Below, one piece after another: positions 21,688 through 29,094 of a stretch of 31,600 nt of DNA. The number at the start of each line of letters is the position of its first letter. Within the stretch, counting starts at the first letter, position 1. The notes beneath the pieces are model-generated. The model was not told the DNA's origin. It was given only the letters and a program-made list of their open reading frames with translations, and ran no database searches. Position numbers and translations under genes: made by a program. Origin of the DNA: JBBIQS01 sp037442205 (lineage in GTDB: Bacteria > Myxococcota > Myxococcia > Myxococcales > UBA5297). The stretch is taken from positions 1-31,600 of the forward strand of contig JBBIQS010000091.1 in NCBI GenBank assembly GCA_037442205.1. Reading direction: 5' to 3'.

Positions 21688-24324
21688 ATGAATTGCTCTT
21701 CGACTGCGATGGCCGCCGCGATGCTGCTGGCGCTCGGCCTGCTCGTTCATCCGGCGCCGGTCTCGGCCTACGAGGGCGAAGTCGAGCGGCGCGACAAGCC
21801 GCCCGAGCCGCACGTGCCGGTACTGACCAAGCCGCCGCAGCTGCTGCGCTTCGTCGAGGCGACCTATCCCGAGGAGGCGATCAAGGATGGGCTGACCGGC
21901 GAGGTGGTGCTGCAGGTGGACATCGCCGCCGACGGCTCGGTGGCCGACGCCCAGGTGACCGGCGGTGCCGGCCACGGCTTCGACGAGGCGGCGCTGGCGG
22001 CGGTGAAGCAGTTCGGCTTCTCGCCGGCGGAGATCGACGGCGCCCCGGCCCCGGTGCGCATCGAGTACCGCTACCACTTCGTCCTCAAGGAGAAGCCGCC
22101 CGAGCCGGAGCAGCCCAAGCCCCCGCCCCCGGTGACCTTCCACGGCCGGATCATCGAACGCGGCTCGCGTACCCCGATCGCCGGAGCCAGCGTCTCCTGC
22201 AAGGAGCGCGACGAGGCCGCGGTCACCGACGCCGACGGAGCCTTCGAGCTGCGCGCGCCTGCTGGCCCGTGCACCGCGACGGTGATCAGCTACGGCCACC
22301 AGACCTTCACCCGGCTCGAGCAGCTGGAGGAGGGCAAGGTGCTGGAGGTCACCTACCACCTGATGCCGACCAACTTCGGGCTCTACAGCACCGTGGTGCG
22401 CGGCGAGCGTGAGAAGCGCGAGGCGGTGGTGCGCTCGATGGAGCGCGAGGAGTTGCAGAAGGTGCCCGGCTCGTTCGGCGACCCGATCCGCGCCATCCAG
22501 AACATGCCCGGGGTGGCGCGGATGCCCTACGGCGCCGGGTTCCTCCTGGTTCGCGGGGCGCTGCCGCAGGAGACCGGGGCCTACATGGACTCGGTGGAGA
22601 TCCCGCTGCTCTTTCACCTGCTGGGCGGGCCCTCGGTGGTCAACCCCGAGTTCCTCGACAAGCTCGACTTCTTTCCCGGCGGCTTCGGGCCAGGCTACGG
22701 GCGGGCCATCGGCGGCATCGTCGACGCCGGCACCCGGCGCGGCACTCCGACCGACTACCACGGCAGCTTCAAAATCGACTTCCTCGACTCGGCGGCCTTC
22801 GCCGAGGCGGCGGTGAGCGAGAAGCTGTCGGTGGCCTTCGCCGGGCGCCGCTCGTACATCGATCTGCTGCTGCCGCACTTCCTGCCCAACGACCCACGCA
22901 CCGGGGCGATCTCGGTCTTGCCGCGCTACTGGGACTACCAGGCGCGCCTCGACTACGGGCAGAAGGGCGACAAGAACGTCTTCACCCTGATGGCGTTCGG
23001 CTCCGACGACAACCTGGCGGTGGTGGCCTCGGGCGGCCAGCGCGACCGCGAGTTCGCGCTTTCGAGCCACACCAACTTCCACAGGCTGCGGGCGAACTGG
23101 CTGTGGCACGACGGGGCCTGGTCCAACCTCTTCGCGCCGTACCTGGGACGCGACGCCACCGACACCACGTTCGGCTCCGGCGACGCCGCCCTGGGTGGCA
23201 ACGTGATCCAGCCCGGAGGCGGGCTGCGCGACGAGCTGGCGGTGGAGCTCGACGGCGGCAGCAAGATCCGGCTCGGGGCCGACTGGGCGCTGTTCCAGTC
23301 GCAGTTCAACATCATGGTCCCGCAGCTGGGCGAGTACCGGCGCTTCCCGGGCTCAGACTCCAACGCCCCGCCGGAGAAGGTGCAGCGCTCGGTCGATGAC
23401 TTCGACTTCGGCTTCTACCTCACCTTCGAGGCCAGGCTGACGCCGAGCCTGCTGCTGATCCCCGGGCTGCGGCTGGACCAGATCCGCCTCGGCGGCCATC
23501 CCAAGAGCGCCACCGATCCCCGGCTGACGGTGCGCTGGGGAGTCACCGAGGCGACCACGCTCAAGGGCGCGGTGGGCCACTACAGCCAGGCGCCGCAGGC
23601 CTTCTACCTCGACAGCCAGTTCGGGAATCCGGATCTCGAGCTGAACAAGGCCTTCCAGTCATCGCTGGGGGTGGAGCACAAGATCACCCCGGCCATCAGC
23701 GTCGACGTCACCGGCTTCTACAACCGCCGCTACGACATCGCGGTGGCCACCGGCAAGACGGTGACCGGGGACGACGGGCTGCCGCACCCGCTGCGCTACG
23801 TGAACGACGGCCTGGGGCGGGCCTACGGCGTGGAGTTGATGCTGCGCCACGAGATCACCGCCAACTTCTTCGGCTGGCTCAGCTACACGCTCTCGCGCTC
23901 CGAGCAGCGCAACCGCGGCGGCGGCGACTACCAGCTGTCGCCCTACGACCAGCCGCACATCCTGACCCTGGTGGCCCAGTACAAGATGGGCAACGGCTGG
24001 GAATTCGGCGGGCGCTTCCGGCTGGTGAGCGGGATGCCGTCGACGCCGATCGTCGGCTCGACCTACGACGCCGACCGGCAGGGCTACTCGGCCATCGGTG
24101 GCGAGGTGCTTAGCACCCGCGAGCCGACTTTCCACCAGCTCGATCTGCGAGTGGACAAGGGCTGGCTGTTCAACGACTGGAAGCTGGGCGTCTACCTCGA
24201 CGTGCAGAACGTCTACAACGCCAACAATCCCGAGGGATACCAGTGGGACTACCGCTATCGCACGCGGTCGGAGATCCCCGGGATTCCGTTCCTGCCGACG
24301 CTGGGCATCAAGGGGAGCTTCTGA
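21688..24324 (+). CDS. TonB_C domain fused to a TonB-dependent outer-membrane receptor
   Basis: The 878-aa protein has a signal peptide (about 27 residues). A TonB C-terminal-type domain follows (about 45-135; FVEATYPEEAIKDGLTGEVV, VAAVKQFGFSPA-like end). After a Pro-rich linker comes a carboxypeptidase regulatory-like domain (about 155-225; GRIIERGSRTPIAGASVSC). A plug domain (GDPIRAIQNMPGVARMPYG, FLLVRGALPQETG) and a beta-barrel of about 500 residues complete it, ending in a terminal Phe (GIKGSF). Normal receptors contact a separate TonB; here a TonB-like domain is built into the N-terminus. The substrate is unknown. The stop overlaps the next ATG as TGATG, so the lipoprotein is co-translated. 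Confidence 0.9.
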   Translation: MNCSSTAMAAAMLLALGLLVHPAPVSAYEGEVERRDKPPEPHVPVLTKPPQLLRFVEATYPEEAIKDGLTGEVVLQVDIAADGSVADAQVTGGAGHGFDEAALAAVKQFGFSPAEIDGAPAPVRIEYRYHFVLKEKPPEPEQPKPPPPVTFHGRIIERGSRTPIAGASVSCKERDEAAVTDADGAFELRAPAGPCTATVISYGHQTFTRLEQLEEGKVLEVTYHLMPTNFGLYSTVVRGEREKREAVVRSMEREELQKVPGSFGDPIRAIQNMPGVARMPYGAGFLLVRGALPQETGAYMDSVEIPLLFHLLGGPSVVNPEFLDKLDFFPGGFGPGYGRAIGGIVDAGTRRGTPTDYHGSFKIDFLDSAAFAEAAVSEKLSVAFAGRRSYIDLLLPHFLPNDPRTGAISVLPRYWDYQARLDYGQKGDKNVFTLMAFGSDDNLAVVASGGQRDREFALSSHTNFHRLRANWLWHDGAWSNLFAPYLGRDATDTTFGSGDAALGGNVIQPGGGLRDELAVELDGGSKIRLGADWALFQSQFNIMVPQLGEYRRFPGSDSNAPPEKVQRSVDDFDFGFYLTFEARLTPSLLLIPGLRLDQIRLGGHPKSATDPRLTVRWGVTEATTLKGAVGHYSQAPQAFYLDSQFGNPDLELNKAFQSSLGVEHKITPAISVDVTGFYNRRYDIAVATGKTVTGDDGLPHPLRYVNDGLGRAYGVELMLRHEITANFFGWLSYTLSRSEQRNRGGGDYQLSPYDQPHILTLVAQYKMGNGWEFGGRFRLVSGMPSTPIVGSTYDADRQGYSAIGGEVLSTREPTFHQLDLRVDKGWLFNDWKLGVYLDVQNVYNANNPEGYQWDYRYRTRSEIPGIPFLPTLGIKGSF

Positions 24325-25232
24325 TGAGGAACCTCGCTCCCGTCGCGCTGTTGCTGGCGGCCTGCACCGGCGCCGTGGATTACCCTTCGAACTTGCACGA
24401 TCTGCGGATTGTGGCGATGCGCTCCGAGCCGCCGGAGGCGGTGGTGGGGATGTCGCCGCAGCTGCCGACCTTCCACCTCGAGGCGCTGGTGCTCGATCCC
24501 GCGGGCCAGGGGCGGGCGCTGCACTACGCCTTCCGCGCCTGCCCGTTCAACAACCTGCGCTGCGAGGGCGGCAGCGGCGCGATCGACCTCGCCCAAGGCG
24601 ACGTGGTGGACAACATCGCCGCCACGGATTTCTCGCCGAGCCTGGACTTCATCCAGGCCGCGCAGAAGAACGACCCGGCCTCGATCCTCTTCGGCGCCTA
24701 TCTGATGGTGTCGCTCAAGGTGACCACCGACGACGGCGCCGAGCTGGTGAGCGGCAAGCGGGTGGTGCTGTCGCTCGACCGCGGCTCGCCGATGTTCAAG
24801 CAGGCGACCAAGCTTCAGCTGCCGAGCCAGACGGCCAACAAGAATCCGCTGGAGCCGGTGCTGCTGCTCGGGGAGAAGCCCGATGGGACGCCGGTGGCCG
24901 GCGGAGATCGGCCGGCGGTGGCGGTGAGCCCGGCGCCGACTTTCGACGTGAAGGACGCGCAGGATCGCGAGGAGTACACCGTCATCAAGTATGACCTGAC
25001 CACCCTCGGGCCGCTGCTCGAGAGCTTCGACTACACCTGGTACACGACCAAGGGGCACTTCACTCCCTTCGGAAGCGGCGGGCGGGTGCAGGGCGATCCC
25101 AAGGACCAGCCGACCAAGACGACGCTCGATCTCCAGGGCGAGGAGCCGGGGGACTTCGACATCTACGTCGTGGTGAGGGACGGGCGGGGCGGGGAGACTT
25201 GGATTCGGCGGGCGGGGAGGCTCGGCCAGTAG
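24324..25232 (+). CDS. Lipoprotein partner of the TonB_C-receptor protein
   Basis: This is a 302-aa lipoprotein with signal peptide MRNLAPVALLLAAC (Cys14). The mature part starts with LHDLRIVAMRSEPPEAVVG, has a Cys pair (CPFNNLRC) around residues 73-80, and continues with beta-rich segments ending in DFDIYVVVRDGRGGETWIRR. No named family is recognised with confidence. The gene starts inside the stop codon of the receptor gene (TGATG), so equal expression and physical partnership with the receptor are likely. It may be a surface or periplasmic substrate-binding lid, by analogy with SusD-like pairs, but no SusD similarity is visible. Confidence 0.85.
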   Translation: MRNLAPVALLLAACTGAVDYPSNLHDLRIVAMRSEPPEAVVGMSPQLPTFHLEALVLDPAGQGRALHYAFRACPFNNLRCEGGSGAIDLAQGDVVDNIAATDFSPSLDFIQAAQKNDPASILFGAYLMVSLKVTTDDGAELVSGKRVVLSLDRGSPMFKQATKLQLPSQTANKNPLEPVLLLGEKPDGTPVAGGDRPAVAVSPAPTFDVKDAQDREEYTVIKYDLTTLGPLLESFDYTWYTTKGHFTPFGSGGRVQGDPKDQPTKTTLDLQGEEPGDFDIYVVVRDGRGGETWIRRAGRLGQ

Positions 25233-25286
25233 GTGCCGCGCCGGCGCGCGAGGAAGCATTCGCGCTGGCCGAAAGGATGTCCGGCC

Positions 25287-25664
25287 TCAGCGCTTCTTGA
25301 TCGACCCGTCAAGGTCCAAGCCGAAGCGGCGACAGAGGACTCGCAGTTAGACGTCCGCGACTTCAGGCTTCTGGCCGTTGTGAGCTGGGATCGGGTAGGT
25401 GACTCCGCCCGGGCCGACCGCCTTCCAGTGGCTTCCGCCCTTGGGCTTCTCGACCGCAATGCCGAAGGTCTGCAGAGCGCGACCGAGGTCCACAGGCGAG
25501 CGGGCCAGCGGATCCCTTCCTGCCGCGAGATCGGCGAGGACGGTCATTCCGATGGCCTCGAGCGCGTGGGCCGCGGAGTTGCCCTGGGTCGCGACGTCGA
25601 GGGTCAGACTGTGAGCGGTCGATTGCCCGGCAATGTCCGGGGCCGGTTTGATCGGCAGCCGCAG
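25287..25664 (-). pseudogene. Decayed HicB-HicA-like toxin-antitoxin remnant
   Basis: Read on the minus strand, the first part (AHSLTLDVATQGNSAAHALE) resembles the start of HicB-type antitoxins. The second part (LGRALQTFGIAVEKPKGGSH, then WKAVGPGGVTYPIPAHNG) resembles a HicA-type dsRNA-binding toxin with its GSH catalytic histidine. The join occurs after AAGRDPLARSPVD and appears to lack the C-terminal half of HicB. A TAA stop at 25349-25347 follows EVADV. Beyond it the same frame continues LRVLCRRFGLDLDGSIKKR to a TGA at 25289-25287, so the TAA probably replaced a TAC in a 'VYLR' motif. The identification is from memory of the family pattern and should be checked. Confidence 0.6.
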
Positions 25665-25714
25665 GTCCGCGGAAAAGGGCGCGCGCCGGCGTGCCGTCGC
25701 GTGCCTGCGATTCC

Positions 25715-26044
25715 CTACTTGATTGGCGTGAGAGTGAGGTCGGTTTGCGTGAGGCCGTGAGAGACCGGTTGCTGGACTGGTGCATACCCGGGCGCTTCGG
25801 CGACGAGGGATCCCTGGGGGCATCGAGGCACGCACCCCGAAGGACACCAAATGGCGAAGCTTCCGTCCGCCGGCGTCAGCTGCTCGCTGTAAATCTGACT
25901 TCGCCCATCGAGGGCGAGTCGCACCCGGGCACCCTCGATCGGCGCTCCGCCGGCAGTGAGGACGTGGCCGCGCGCCTCGAACACCGTCTCGCAACCCGCT
26001 GCCCCGAGCGCCAACACCACGACGACAACTCCACGTAATCGCAT
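25715..26044 (-). CDS. Small lipoprotein with carboxypeptidase-regulatory-like domain
   Basis: The 109-aa product has a signal peptide MRLRGVVVVVLALGAAGC with lipobox AAGC (Cys18). The mature 90 residues read like a carboxypeptidase regulatory-like/transthyretin-type beta-sandwich: ARGHVLTAGGAPIEGARVRL, ADGSFAIWC, LVAEAPGYAPVQQPV, ending DLTLTPIK. Three further Cys (CPSGCVPRC) may form disulfides. It starts just upstream of a 288-bp spacer and ends 50 bp before the HicB/HicA-like remnant. A role in binding or wall attachment is possible; none is proven. Confidence 0.78.
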   Translation of the reverse strand: MRLRGVVVVVLALGAAGCETVFEARGHVLTAGGAPIEGARVRLALDGRSQIYSEQLTPADGSFAIWCPSGCVPRCPQGSLVAEAPGYAPVQQPVSHGLTQTDLTLTPIK

Positions 26045-26332
26045 TCGCGGCTCCTCGGGCCCGCCGCAGACGCCAGACGACGCCTGCCGACCCTCCGAAA
26101 ACGGCTCCTGAGGTTTGAATCCCCGCGCAGGCTATCTTGGCCAGGGAAGGGGAATCAATGACGCGAGTCGAAGGCGGGCAACCGCGTGAGACGCAAGGGG
26201 CGTCGAGACGCCGCTCAGGCGGACGGACAGGCTCCAGCTCTGGCATCAGTCCCCGCTCGCCAGCCCACCCTCAGTCGAGGTAAAGCATCATCCCCCACAG
26301 GTTGAAGAACTGGACGTAGAGGAGCGGACGCG
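26045..26332. other. Intergenic spacer before the YebC gene
   Basis: It holds a TATCTT box (26133-26138), a small hairpin GGCGT-CGAG-ACGCC near 26200, and a GC3-rich minus-strand fragment at 26271-26333 (see findings). A 41-codon plus-strand ORF from ATG 26158 lacks coding bias and was not accepted as a gene. Confidence 0.5.
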
Positions 26333-27037
26333 ATGGGCGCACAGTGGAAGCACAAGGGCAAGGAAGAGCACGCCGCCGCCAAGGGCCGGCTGTTCACCAA
26401 GCTGTCCAAGGAGATCATGATCGCCGCCAAGGCGGGCGGGCCTGATCCAGACTCGAACCCGCGGCTGCGCATGGCCATCGACCAGGCCCGCAAGGCATCG
26501 ATGACCCGCGACACGCTCGAGCGCGCCATCAAGAAGGGCGCCGGGCTGCTCGACGAGCCGGTGAACTACGAGACGGTGGTCTACGAGGGCTTCGCCCCGC
26601 ACCAGGTGCCGGTGATCGTGGAGTGCCTCACCGAGAACAAGAACCGCACCGCCACCAACATCCGCGTCCTCTTCAAGAAGGGGCAGCTGGCCGCCTCGGG
26701 CGCGGTCTCCTGGGACTTCCGCCGCGCCGGGCAGGTCGAGGCCACTCCGTCCGTCCCCGGCACCGACGCCGAGACCGCCGCCATCGAGGCCGGGGCCCAG
26801 GAGGTCGAGGCCGCCGAGGAGGGCGCCTTCCTCTTCACCACCGAGCCGACCGACGTCGACGCGGTGGCCAAGGCCCTCGCTGCCCAGGGCTGGAAGGTGG
26901 CCAGCGCCAAGCTGGCCTGGCTGGCCAAGAACCCGGTCGAGCTCGACGCCGCCAAGCGCGCCGAGGTCGAGACCTTCCTCGCCGACATGGACGAGGACGA
27001 GGACGTCCAGAACATCTACGTCGGGCTCAAAGGCTAA
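26333..27037 (+). CDS. yebC: YebC/PmpR-family protein
   Basis: The 234-aa protein starts MGAQWKHKGKEEHAAAKGRL and has FTKLSKEIMIAAKAGGPDPD, the hallmark N-terminal domain of YebC/PmpR proteins. The following blocks (RDTLERAIKKGAG, VVYEGFAPHQVPVIVECLTE, ENKNRTATNIRVLFKKG) and the acidic C-terminus (DMDEDEDVQNIYVGLKG) are full length. Members act as transcription regulators and, as recent work on YebC proteins shows, can also help ribosomes translate proline-rich stretches. A strong GAGGAGCGG site precedes ATG 26333. A perfect-stem terminator follows 24 bp after the stop, so the gene is probably monocistronic. Confidence 0.96.
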   Translation: MGAQWKHKGKEEHAAAKGRLFTKLSKEIMIAAKAGGPDPDSNPRLRMAIDQARKASMTRDTLERAIKKGAGLLDEPVNYETVVYEGFAPHQVPVIVECLTENKNRTATNIRVLFKKGQLAASGAVSWDFRRAGQVEATPSVPGTDAETAAIEAGAQEVEAAEEGAFLFTTEPTDVDAVAKALAAQGWKVASAKLAWLAKNPVELDAAKRAEVETFLADMDEDEDVQNIYVGLKG

Positions 27038-27060
27038 CCGAGCCTGATTGCTGATAATTT

Positions 27061-27106
27061 CGGCGGGCGCGGCGCTCTCTCAGTCGAGCGCCGCGCCCGC
27101 CGTTTT
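27061..27106 (+). terminator. Strong intrinsic terminator downstream of yebC
   Basis: A perfect 17-bp stem (27061-27077 with 27086-27102) encloses an 8-base loop (TCTCAGTC) and is followed by TTTT (27103-27106). It terminates the plus-strand yebC transcript and lies between convergent genes; there is no T-run for the minus strand. Confidence 0.92.
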
Positions 27107-27114
27107 CGTCCCGC

Positions 27115-27315
27115 CTACTTGCAGGTCGAGTCCTTCGACGAGTCGCGGGTGCACTTGTCGGCGCAGGACATGGCGTCGTTGGTGCTGGCGCAGCTGTAGT
27201 AGGCGCCGTTGACGCAGCAGTGGACGTCGTTGGTGGTGGAGATGTCGGGGCCGCAGCCGGCCGCCGCCGTCGAGAGGCCCGCCGCCAGTCCGATCATCAG
27301 TACGATTCGACGCAT
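27115..27315 (-). CDS. 66-aa Cys-rich lipoprotein
   Basis: The short gene encodes a signal peptide (MRRIVLMIGLAAGLSTAAAG, lipobox AAGC, Cys21) followed by 45 residues with seven more Cys (HCC, SC, SCADKC, TCK). Disulfide bonding outside the cytoplasm is likely. CAGGAG seven to eight bases before ATG 27315 is a good ribosome binding site. TATAAG (27361-27356) with TTGCAC (27386-27381) at a 19-bp spacing forms a candidate promoter. It is convergent with yebC, and the terminator lies between them. No family is recognised; the Cys pattern could suggest a small binding or protective protein. Confidence 0.8.
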   Translation of the reverse strand: MRRIVLMIGLAAGLSTAAAGCGPDISTTNDVHCCVNGAYYSCASTNDAMSCADKCTRDSSKDSTCK

Positions 27316-27355
27316 CGATATGCTCCTGAGGGTGTGGGACGAAGGTGTCCGCTCC

Positions 27356-27386
27356 CTTATACCCGCGAGCCTCCCGAGGTGTGCAA
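27356..27386 (-). promoter_or_regulatory. Candidate promoter of the 66-aa lipoprotein gene
   Basis: Minus strand TTGCAC (27386-27381), 19-bp spacer, TATAAG (27361-27356). The spacing is longer than ideal. The CAGGAG site and ATG 27315 follow about 40 bases downstream of the -10. Confidence 0.4.
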
Positions 27387-27495
27387 GGCTCTCTCGACCT
27401 TCCTTCCGTTCGGGGCTCGGGCGGTCGCGCGGCGCCGGTCGCGCTGCCCGCCGTCGCTGCCCCCTCTGCTCATGCCGCGATGTGACGGCGATCTC

Positions 27496-27525
27496 TTGCG
27501 GCCCCTCGACCGGACCACCTATCCT
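27496..27525 (+). promoter_or_regulatory. Candidate promoter of the TPR-CNB gene
   Basis: TTGCGG (27496-27501), 18-bp spacer, TATCCT (27520-27525). This leaves a leader of about 53 bases with AGGGG about 10 bases before ATG 27585. The same TATCCT box appears upstream of other genes in the window. Confidence 0.45.
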
Positions 27526-27584
27526 GCGTCGGACACTGGCGATTTCTGACGACGCAGCTCATCGAACACAGGGGTTTCGGGAAC

Positions 27585-29048
27585 ATGGCGCATTGGTCAG
27601 GAGAGGTGGAGTTCGACTTCGTCGGCGACGAGAACCAGGGCAACTTCGTGGCCACCGGCAAGGTGGTGCCGATGCTCACCCAGCTCTTGGCCGCCGGGAA
27701 CGTCGAGGGCGCGATGCGGCTCTACGAGGGCTCCAACGCTTCGGTGGCCGCCGAGCTCTTGGCACAGGCGTCCAGCCTCTCCTCGGTGTCGCAGAAGCAC
27801 CTCGGGCAGATGTTCCTGATGGCCCGCGACTTCGGCAGCGCCGCCAAGGTCTTCGAGCAGGGCCGCCGCTTTGGCGACGCCGCCCAGATGCACGAGAAGG
27901 CCGGCGACTTCGCCGCCGCCGCGCGCTGCTACGAGAAAGAGGGCGACCTGCCGCACGCCGCCGCCGCCCTCGAACGCAGCGGCCAGATCGATGCCGCCCT
28001 GGCGCTGTACCAGAGATCGCAGAACTTCGAGGCCATGGCCGAGTGCCTGGCCCGCCAGAAGCGCTTCTTCGACGCCGCCCTGGTCTACCAGCGGCTGAAC
28101 AACGTGCGCGGCGAAGTGGAGATGCTGCGGCTGGTCCCGGTCACCGATCCCAAGCGCATCGAGGCGGTGAAGCGGCTGGGCGACCTGCTCGAGCGCCACG
28201 GCCACCTGGCCCCCGCCGCCCAGCTGCTGGTCGAGACGCTGCAGCAGGTGCAGCAGGCCTCGGGCGATCGCGAGCTGCTGGCCTCGCTGATCCGCCGCCT
28301 GGAGGCGATGGGCAAGCACGAGCACGCCAACCAGGTGCGCTCCTTCGCCCAGAAGCAGCTCACCTCGGGCTCGGTCGCCGCTCCGCCCAAGCCCAACGTC
28401 CCGGCGGCCCCGGCGGCAGCTGCCGCGGTGGCGGTCGCCGCCGCGCCCGCCAAGAAGTCCGGCTCGGGCGATCCGTTCGACAACTTCGTCGATCCCTTCG
28501 GCGGCGCGGTCGGCCCGGCGGCCGCCGCGGCCCCGGCTCCGGCCCCGACGCCCATCCCCGCCGACCCCTTCGATTCCTTCGCCGACCCGTTCCAGGGCGG
28601 CGCCCAGGCTCGCGCCAACAACGACGCCTACAGCTACCTGAAGGCCATCCCGATCTTCGGCGAGCTGGCGCTGGCCGACATGAAGGACCTGTACCGCATC
28701 TGCGAGGGAGCAGCCTGGCAGTCGGGCGCCACGGTCATCGAGCAGGGCGTGCAGGGCAAGGGCCTGGTGGTGATCCTCGCCGGCAGCGTGCAGGTGCTGC
28801 GCGTCGATGGGGCCAAGACCCTCCCGCTGGCCACGCTCTCCGCCGGCTCCTACGTCGGCGAGATCTCGCTGGTCGACGACGCCCCGACCTCGGCCCGCGT
28901 CGCCGCCCAGGGCGAGGTCAAGGCGCTCTTCATCTCCCGCGCCCGCTTCGAGCAGTACCTCTACACGCACGAGGCGGCGGCCCTGAAGATCTACACGCTG
29001 TTCACCAAGACGCTCGCCGAGCGGCTGCGCCAGGCCAACAAGCGCTAG
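27585..29048 (+). CDS. TPR protein with C-terminal cyclic-nucleotide-binding-like domain
   Basis: This is a 487-aa cytosolic protein. Residues about 30-265 are TPR-like helical repeats (VFEQGRRFGDAAQMHEKAGD, AAAARCYEKEGDLPHAAAAL). A Pro/Ala-rich linker (about 275-345) contains four Asp-Pro-Phe (DPF) motifs in two near-repeats. Residues about 348-480 are a cNMP-binding/CRP-like domain (AYSYLKAIPIFGELAL, GSVQVLR). In the phosphate-binding cassette, GEISLVDDAPTSAR has Thr435 where the canonical Arg would be, so cAMP/cGMP binding is doubtful. There is no DNA-binding domain. The next gene, 46 bp downstream, encodes a CNB-GspE ATPase; the pair likely works together. Confidence 0.88.
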   Translation: MAHWSGEVEFDFVGDENQGNFVATGKVVPMLTQLLAAGNVEGAMRLYEGSNASVAAELLAQASSLSSVSQKHLGQMFLMARDFGSAAKVFEQGRRFGDAAQMHEKAGDFAAAARCYEKEGDLPHAAAALERSGQIDAALALYQRSQNFEAMAECLARQKRFFDAALVYQRLNNVRGEVEMLRLVPVTDPKRIEAVKRLGDLLERHGHLAPAAQLLVETLQQVQQASGDRELLASLIRRLEAMGKHEHANQVRSFAQKQLTSGSVAAPPKPNVPAAPAAAAAVAVAAAPAKKSGSGDPFDNFVDPFGGAVGPAAAAAPAPAPTPIPADPFDSFADPFQGGAQARANNDAYSYLKAIPIFGELALADMKDLYRICEGAAWQSGATVIEQGVQGKGLVVILAGSVQVLRVDGAKTLPLATLSAGSYVGEISLVDDAPTSARVAAQGEVKALFISRARFEQYLYTHEAAALKIYTLFTKTLAERLRQANKR

Positions 29049-29094
29049 CGCCGTCCTCAATTCCTCTTCGCTCCGCTCAGCCCCAGGAAAAGCC

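Noticed and set aside
26158..26283. 41-codon plus-strand ORF with an AGGGGA-like site upstream
   Set aside because: Third codon positions show no G/C bias and the product is Ser/Arg-rich without pattern, so coding is not supported.
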